In this document: positions 5,408 to 8,894 of the stretch, piece by piece
How the letters are laid out: every line of letters starts with the position of its first letter
Numbering within the stretch: the first letter of the stretch is position 1
From: Bdellovibrionales bacterium
GTDB lineage: Bacteria; Bdellovibrionota; Bdellovibrionia; Bdellovibrionales; UBA1609
Assembly: GCA_026648125.1 (NCBI GenBank)
Contig: JAPKGD010000046.1
Coordinates: forward strand, 1 to 8,894
Direction of reading: 5' to 3'
DNA length: 8,894 nucleotides
Notes under the pieces: generated by a model
The model's database searches: none
Told to the model about the DNA's origin: nothing
The model's input: the letters and a program-made list of their open reading frames with translations, nothing else
Made by a program: the position numbers and the translations under genes

Positions 5408-6996
5408 CTCTCACCCCCGCTTGGAACGGCAATCACTAAATAATAGGCGATCTTTGAAGAACCAAAGATGGCCTGGGCAATGAGTTGATGTGGAACTCCG
5501 CCAAACTCAAGTTCGTTATTGACCAACTGATCAGGGTTTTGATCGAGGCGATCCAAAAGGTCTACTATGCTTAAGCGAAAAGCCTGATCGGAGATTTGTT
5601 GTACAGGCAGATTTAATAATTCTCCACTATTGAGACGGGTGCGTTGTTCGAAGGCTTGGTTGACCGAGACAATGCTGCGATCAACAGCTGAAATAACTAA
5701 ACCTGCAAATCCGACCATTTCGACGATATTCGACATTTCTAAGCGTCGATCGTGTTCAAAATTCATAGGTGCAGGTGCATCACCTCCACCTGAAAGAGCT
5801 CTGGCCAGTGCAGAATTGATGTTTGAGGTCAGCTGCCGGATAGGCTCAAAGAGAAAAGAGACTTTCACATCATCACGACCCTCTCTGAGGGCTCGACTGA
5901 GTTGCGAATTTAGTGAATTGAGGGGGTGTGCAATAAGATTATAAAGAAAATAAAAGAGTACGAAGCCTAAGATCGTCGCAATGAAAAGTGTGATCACAAA
6001 TAGGCTGATTGTTTTACTGTCGTCAACTGCAAGGGTGGTCATATCGTACTTGACCACGGCGAAGGCCAGCGTTCCGGTTCCGCCCGTCTCAGGGTTGTAG
6101 GCGGCTATGGGAACAAGAGCGACTACGGTGTTGCTATCAATTTGACGAACAGCTTCTTTTTCTCCCAAGCGAGCTTCATGAACAAAGGGGATGTCGGGAT
6201 AAGACTCAGCCTTAGAGGCGGGCGCAATAATTTTCCCATCGACCTTTGAAATGATGAGTGCATCGGTCACACCAGTTCGTTGAGCGGTGGACATGTTGAT
6301 TGCAGTATACAGTCCTTCTCGAATCGGCCCTTCGTTGACGCGCGCAAGTGTGGCAGCGATTGTGAGCGCGTGCTGTTGACTTTGCTGTTCAACAGTATCT
6401 CTGAGAATGCGAATCAGAGGAATGGTCGAAAGTGAAGTTACTAGGAGTATGAAGCCAGCCATAAAGAGAGCGAGAAGTGTCTTGAAGTCGATGATTTCAG
6501 CAAGATGGTAAACGCCAGGCATAACCACGCGCTCGATGTAGTCCATAACCACACTCGCCATTGAGTCCATATTGGAGCGGCTTGGTGATTCTGCAGGAGG
6601 CATTTCTTGCGAAGGAGGAGCGTACATTCCGCCCATCGGAGCCTGCGGCATTTGATATTGTGGCGTGGGTGCACCCACGGTCATACTCGGCATTTGAGCC
6701 TGGGCTTGAGAGAAAGGAACGATCTCAATTACAACTTCATGAAGTCCAATGCGATCGCCGGGCTTAACTTTAGTGCTTCGATATTGGGTGCCGTTAACAA
6801 AAGTTCCGTTGCGTGAGCCCATGTCGGTGATGATGAACTTATCTTGAAGTACATCAATCTTGACGTGCTCCTTTGAAACATTGGGACTAAGAATTTTGAT
6901 GTCGCAGGAAGGCGCTCGCCCCAAAGTGTTGGAACCAGGCTTTAACGGGAATATGCGACCGGCTTGAGGGCCGGCAAGAATTCTAATCGCCCACAT
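5404..6996 (-). CDS. FHA-Cache-HAMP-PAS transmembrane sensor without catalytic output
   Basis: 530 residues from the ATG at 6996, chosen because AAGGAGAT stands seven bases upstream; a longer frame from a TTG at 7053 would put unrelated residues before the FHA domain. Domain order: canonical FHA at about 1-95 with Gly26-Arg27, SKEH at 41-44 and GSRNGTFVNG at 60-69; a Pro/Gln/Met-rich linker (about 97-142); membrane helix at about 171-198; an extracytoplasmic domain of about 130 residues resembling a single Cache sensor (TDALIISKVDGKIIAPAS, 244-261); second helix at about 330-355; a HAMP-like linker to about 405; and a C-terminal PAS-like domain at about 422-525. No kinase, GGDEF, methyl-accepting or phosphatase module follows, so the FHA domain itself may be the output, or the PAS may recruit a partner. 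It sits between the DUF192 gene (14-base overlap) and the smaller FHA-TPR gene. Ligand unknown. The FHA call is firm; the Cache and PAS calls are by pattern. Confidence 0.87.
   Translation of the reverse strand: MWAIRILAGPQAGRIFPLKPGSNTLGRAPSCDIKILSPNVSKEHVKIDVLQDKFIITDMGSRNGTFVNGTQYRSTKVKPGDRIGLHEVVIEIVPFSQAQAQMPSMTVGAPTPQYQMPQAPMGGMYAPPSQEMPPAESPSRSNMDSMASVVMDYIERVVMPGVYHLAEIIDFKTLLALFMAGFILLVTSLSTIPLIRILRDTVEQQSQQHALTIAATLARVNEGPIREGLYTAINMSTAQRTGVTDALIISKVDGKIIAPASKAESYPDIPFVHEARLGEKEAVRQIDSNTVVALVPIAAYNPETGGTGTLAFAVVKYDMTTLAVDDSKTISLFVITLFIATILGFVLFYFLYNLIAHPLNSLNSQLSRALREGRDDVKVSFLFEPIRQLTSNINSALARALSGGGDAPAPMNFEHDRRLEMSNIVEMVGFAGLVISAVDRSIVSVNQAFEQRTRLNSGELLNLPVQQISDQAFRLSIVDLLDRLDQNPDQLVNNELEFGGVPHQLIAQAIFGSSKIAYYLVIAVPSGGES
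5405..5418 (-). promoter_or_regulatory. TTGA stop-start junction with embedded GGGGG ribosome site
   Basis: On the minus strand this reads GGGGGTGAGAGTTG, with the TTG start overlapping the TGA stop of the FHA-PAS gene. The five G lie six bases before the start codon, the same distance as in two other junctions of this operon, and GGTGA offers further pairing to the 16S tail. It is the main reason for preferring TTG over the downstream ATG at 5386. Confidence 0.5.
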
Positions 6997-7333
6997 AGAG
7001 CTGATCTCCTTCCCGGACCACGTCTTGACCGACAGCACCAGCAGCAAATTCAAAAACCGATTGGGCCCCAGTGACTGGAGGTACCAGGCGCCATGGCTTT
7101 AGATTTCGCACGACGCGGCGAACGATGAGGTCTTCGTCAACAAAAATGGCGTCGATAGTAAAGCGCATGAAGAAGGTATGAATGCTATTGCATGGTTCGA
7201 TCCAAAGAGTGCTCCGCTGAGAGAGAGAGTCACGGCCAAGCAGTCCTCGCAATCGAGCATAAAAGGCTTTCGCATCTTCGACCGTATCCGCGAGTATGAG
7301 GCTCTGTGTTTTGTTATGCAGGCGATGATTCAT
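6983..7333 (-). CDS. DUF192 family protein
   Basis: 116 residues from the ATG at 7333, the usual size of a DUF192 domain. The family hallmark is CNSIHTFFMRFTIDAIFVD (48-66), followed by PWR at 80-82 and the AAGA / GD block at the C-terminus (97-110), matching the common pattern N-x-x-HTFFMxFxID...PWR...ELPAG...GD. The biochemical role of DUF192 is not established to my knowledge. Some members carry a signal peptide; this one does not and should be cytoplasmic. The start is fixed by a TAATG overlap with the tadC stop and by GGGGG six bases upstream; a longer form from a TTG at 7351 adds only six residues. The stop lies inside the next gene (14-base overlap). I recall DUF192 genes near other Tad-type clusters, which suggests a link to pilus assembly, but that is recollection and not shown here. 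Confidence 0.9.
   Translation of the reverse strand: MNHRLHNKTQSLILADTVEDAKAFYARLRGLLGRDSLSQRSTLWIEPCNSIHTFFMRFTIDAIFVDEDLIVRRVVRNLKPWRLVPPVTGAQSVFEFAAGAVGQDVVREGDQLYVGD
7004..7011 (-). promoter_or_regulatory. Ribosome binding site of the FHA-PAS sensor gene
   Basis: AAGGAGAT on the minus strand, seven bases before the ATG at 6996-6994, inside the end of the DUF192 gene. This is the strongest Shine-Dalgarno sequence in the operon and settles the start against the upstream TTG at 7053. Confidence 0.8.
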
Positions 7334-8247
7334 TAGTTGCCCCCATACCAAAATTGAAGAATCACGGGACCGAATACGAGAATCAGAACGGCGGGTAGAA
7401 TAAATGCCATCATTGGCAAAAGCATAAGCTGAGAAGCGCGAGCGCCTGCCTTTTCGGCCCGCACGAATCGCTCGAGGCGCATTTGAACGGATTGATCCTT
7501 GAGAACTTGTGCGATTGAAGCGCCGGTTTCGTCTGCATCTCGAACGACCGCAACGAAGCTGGTGAGTTCGGGAACATCAAGCCGGTCCGAAAGAGCGATC
7601 AGCGCATCTTTGCGAGAACTACCCAGCTTGATATCGCGAAGCACGAGATTGAGTTCATCTGCGAGAACGCTTCCTTGAGCCTTGTCGACAATTTTTTGAA
7701 TGGCGCCGATAAAATCCAATCCAGCTTCTGTAGAGAGTGCCATGAGATCAATGAAGAAAGGGAGGTCTGCGGCGATTTGCACATAACGCTTTTGCCTTTC
7801 ACCCTTGCAATACATGTGTGGGTAGTAAGCGCCAATCAAACCAATGCCGAAGCTAAGCCAATAAGGATAACCCAGTCGAAGTGCGAAGTTTAAGATCACC
7901 ATGACGATGGGGAGCAGAACTCCCCAGAGAATTTGTAATCCGATAAACTCATCGACGTTCAATTCCTGAGAAAGACCCGAGGTCAGAATTTTTTTGCGAA
8001 CAGATTCACGGTATTGAGGGTTTTTTACCCGAGCCGCATGCTGAAGGGTAAAGTTGTGGACGAGAGGTCGGGAAAAGTTAATTAAACCCGATTTTGATTT
8101 TGCTGGTTCGTCGCCAGAGGCCCATGCTAAAGCTTCCGCATCGGTGTTATTGTTGAACACTGCTGAGGTAAACAAATACACGGCGAGAGCCGCAAGACCT
8201 AAACCGCTCAACAACAGGATAATGTTGAAGCTGAGGAATGCCGTCAT
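7331..8247 (-). CDS. tadC: TadC-like inner membrane platform protein (T2SF family)
   Basis: 304 residues from the ATG at 8247; the stop TAA is at 7335-7333. It is a GspF/T2SF-type inner membrane protein of the Tad (Flp pilus) branch. TadB and TadC together form the platform that couples the TadA/CpaF ATPase to pilin assembly. Visible: an N-terminal membrane helix (about 6-30), a cytoplasmic segment, two helices (about 105-125 and 128-146), then the T2SF domain with DLPFFIDLMALSTEAGLDF (161-179), the DELNLVLRDIKLGSSRKDAL stretch (197-216), VRDADETGASIAQVLKDQS (235-253), and a C-terminal helix at about 277-299. EAGLDF and ETGASIAQVL are hallmarks of the family. A TTG nine bases further out (8256) is an alternative start. 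It heads the six-gene operon, with no tadA or tadB beside it in this window; maf begins divergently at the next base. Promoter and ribosome site must lie inside maf; none is obvious. Confidence 0.9.
7333..7347 (-). promoter_or_regulatory. TAATG junction between tadC and DUF192 with embedded GGGGG
   Basis: Reads GGGGGCAACTAATG on the minus strand (G run at 7344-7340), encoding the GGN C-terminus of TadC and the start of the DUF192 gene with a one-base TAATG overlap. With the preceding TAT it forms a 17-base block matching the block at 2433-2449 in 15 positions, despite unrelated genes on either side. Confidence 0.6.
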
Positions 8248-8250
8248 ATG
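8245..8250. other. Head-to-head start codons of tadC and maf (CATATG)
   Basis: The ATG of tadC (8247-8245, minus) and that of maf (8248-8250, plus) are directly adjacent, leaving no intergenic space. The maf start is secure because the ASQSPRR motif follows six residues later. Each gene's promoter and leader must lie within the other's coding sequence. For maf a GAGG (8233-8236) precedes the start by 11 bases and a lone GATAAT (8218-8223) resembles a -10 box, without a matching -35. Confidence 0.7.
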
Positions 8251-8853
8251 CACCAACTCATTCTTGCCTCACAATCACCGCGCCGCCGCGAGCTTCTCGA
8301 AAAAGAGGGCTTTTTGTTTGCTGTCGACACACTTAAAGTATCGGAATTAATTAATAAAAACCTGAACCTAGAGACCGCGATTGCGACCGTTGCCCAGGAC
8401 AAAGCCAAAGCCCTCGTCGAGACGGGTAAGTATCCAAAAGGACGGGGAATTTTGATTTTGTCTGCGGACACAGTCGTCGTCCTTGGCGAAGATGTTCTCG
8501 GAAAACCGGCTGACGCTGAGCAAGCAAAAGAATTTTTGCGACGTTTGTCGGGCGCGGAGCACCGCGTAATCAGTGGAATTTGTGTCTATGACGTCGACAG
8601 CTGTCGATATTTTTTGGAGGCCGACACGACTTTCGTCCGATTCAAAAGTCTCACGGAAAGTGAAATTTCTGAATATGTGGAGAGTGGTGAGCCACTTGAT
8701 CGAGCCGGTGCCTATGCCATTCAGGGGGGTGGGGCTTCGTTTGTAGAGGAGCGAAGAGGTTCCTGGAGCAATGTGGTCGGATTACCACTCGAACTGTTTG
8801 AAAGGATGATTGTTCAACATGGATGGAAACTCGCTCGCCGAAAGAGCGGCTAG
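8248..8853 (+). CDS. maf: Maf-family nucleoside triphosphate pyrophosphatase (YhdE-like)
   Basis: 201 residues, normal for the family. Maf proteins hydrolyse non-canonical or excess nucleoside triphosphates to monophosphates and pyrophosphate; the YhdE branch prefers dTTP and UTP and acts in the cytoplasm. Motifs: ASQSPRRRELL at 7-17 with the substrate-contacting Arg residues, SADTVV at 72-77 with the metal-binding Asp74, GKP at 85-87 with Lys86, HRVISG at 105-110, GEPLDRAGAYAIQG at 147-160, and GSWSNVVGLPLE at 171-182. The AGAYAIQG and NVVGLP segments fit YhdE rather than the m7GTP-specific YceF branch, though the subgroup is assigned by eye. All catalytic positions appear intact. The gene starts adjacent to tadC on the other strand and overlaps the following yggS-like start by 35 bases, so those two are probably co-transcribed. 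Confidence 0.95.
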   Translation: MHQLILASQSPRRRELLEKEGFLFAVDTLKVSELINKNLNLETAIATVAQDKAKALVETGKYPKGRGILILSADTVVVLGEDVLGKPADAEQAKEFLRRLSGAEHRVISGICVYDVDSCRYFLEADTTFVRFKSLTESEISEYVESGEPLDRAGAYAIQGGGASFVEERRGSWSNVVGLPLELFERMIVQHGWKLARRKSG

Positions 8854-8894
8854 TATTCAAGCGCAAATTCGCAAATGCGAAGAAGCCTACAAAC
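8819..8894 (+). CDS. Probable YggS/PLPBP family protein, N-terminal fragment
   Basis: A frame opens with ATG at 8819, in a different frame from maf and inside its last 35 bases, preceded by AAAGGA 12 bases upstream. The 25 visible residues contain SLAERAASIQAQIRKCEEAY, which resembles the first helix of YggS proteins (typically (I)AERLAxIRxxIxxAxxxA), pyridoxal phosphate-binding proteins that keep B6 vitamer and amino acid pools balanced. The PLP lysine lies beyond the window, so the call rests on the first helix only. A second ATG at 8823 in another frame gives an unconvincing basic peptide. The gene runs off the right edge. Confidence 0.5.
   Translation, partial: MDGNSLAERAASIQAQIRKCEEAYK

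Noticed and set aside
5630..5944. 104-residue plus-strand frame.
   Set aside because: Antisense to the PAS and HAMP part of the FHA sensor; low-complexity Arg/Ser composition typical of a shadow frame.
6997..7053. Longer N-terminus for the FHA-PAS sensor from a TTG at 7053.
   Set aside because: A strong AAGGAGAT seven bases before the ATG at 6996 and the FHA domain beginning right there make the longer form unlikely.
8218..8223. GATAAT as the -10 box of a maf promoter inside tadC.
   Set aside because: No acceptable -35 hexamer at 16-18 bases upstream; a single hexamer is too weak to call.
8823..8894. ATG at 8823 as start of the right-edge gene.
   Set aside because: Its frame gives a Lys/Arg-rich peptide without resemblance to a known family, while the frame from 8819 resembles the YggS first helix.
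1..8894. Search by eye for tRNA, CRISPR repeats, insertion sequence ends and attachment sites.
   Set aside because: No cloverleaf, regularly spaced repeat, transposase or terminal inverted repeat pair was seen.

Overview
The window holds ten protein genes packed almost without gaps: seven complete and well supported, one complete but functionally anonymous outer-membrane-type protein, and one partial gene at each edge. No RNA gene, insertion sequence, CRISPR array or gap over 300 bases is visible. The gene content (TadC pilus protein, many FHA domains with TPR repeats, a small beta-barrel protein of a type common in predatory deltaproteobacteria-like genomes, Maf next to a YggS-like start) suggests a Gram-negative bacterium of the Bdellovibrionota or a related lineage. 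That assignment is an inference from gene style, not a proof.

Left part (1-1750): the 3' end of an unrecognised plus-strand gene runs 30 bases into the end of a minus-strand radical SAM gene (COG0731-like). A 48-base divergent spacer separates the radical SAM gene from a plus-strand secreted beta-barrel-like protein, whose stop lies one base from the stop of the large minus-strand operon.

Centre (8247 down to 1752, minus strand): a six-gene operon, about 6.5 kb, in the order tadC, DUF192, FHA-Cache-HAMP-PAS sensor, FHA-TM-TPR protein, double-FHA-TM-TPR protein, PP2C-fold protein. Every junction overlaps or abuts. The operon carries four FHA domains, two with the full phosphothreonine-binding signature and two degraded. 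It also encodes a PP2C-fold protein that has lost all of its metal-binding motifs. No Ser/Thr kinase is present. The reading I favour is a membrane-spanning phospho-signalling scaffold attached to a Tad/Flp pilus or Tad-like secretion machine: FHA domains in the cytoplasm, a sensory Cache domain and TPR arms in the periplasm, and a pseudophosphatase as a non-catalytic partner. This is the most interesting system in the window.

Right part (8248-8894): maf starts on the plus strand head-to-head with tadC, the two ATGs directly adjacent (CATATG), and overlaps the start of a truncated gene that looks like yggS (PLP homeostasis protein).
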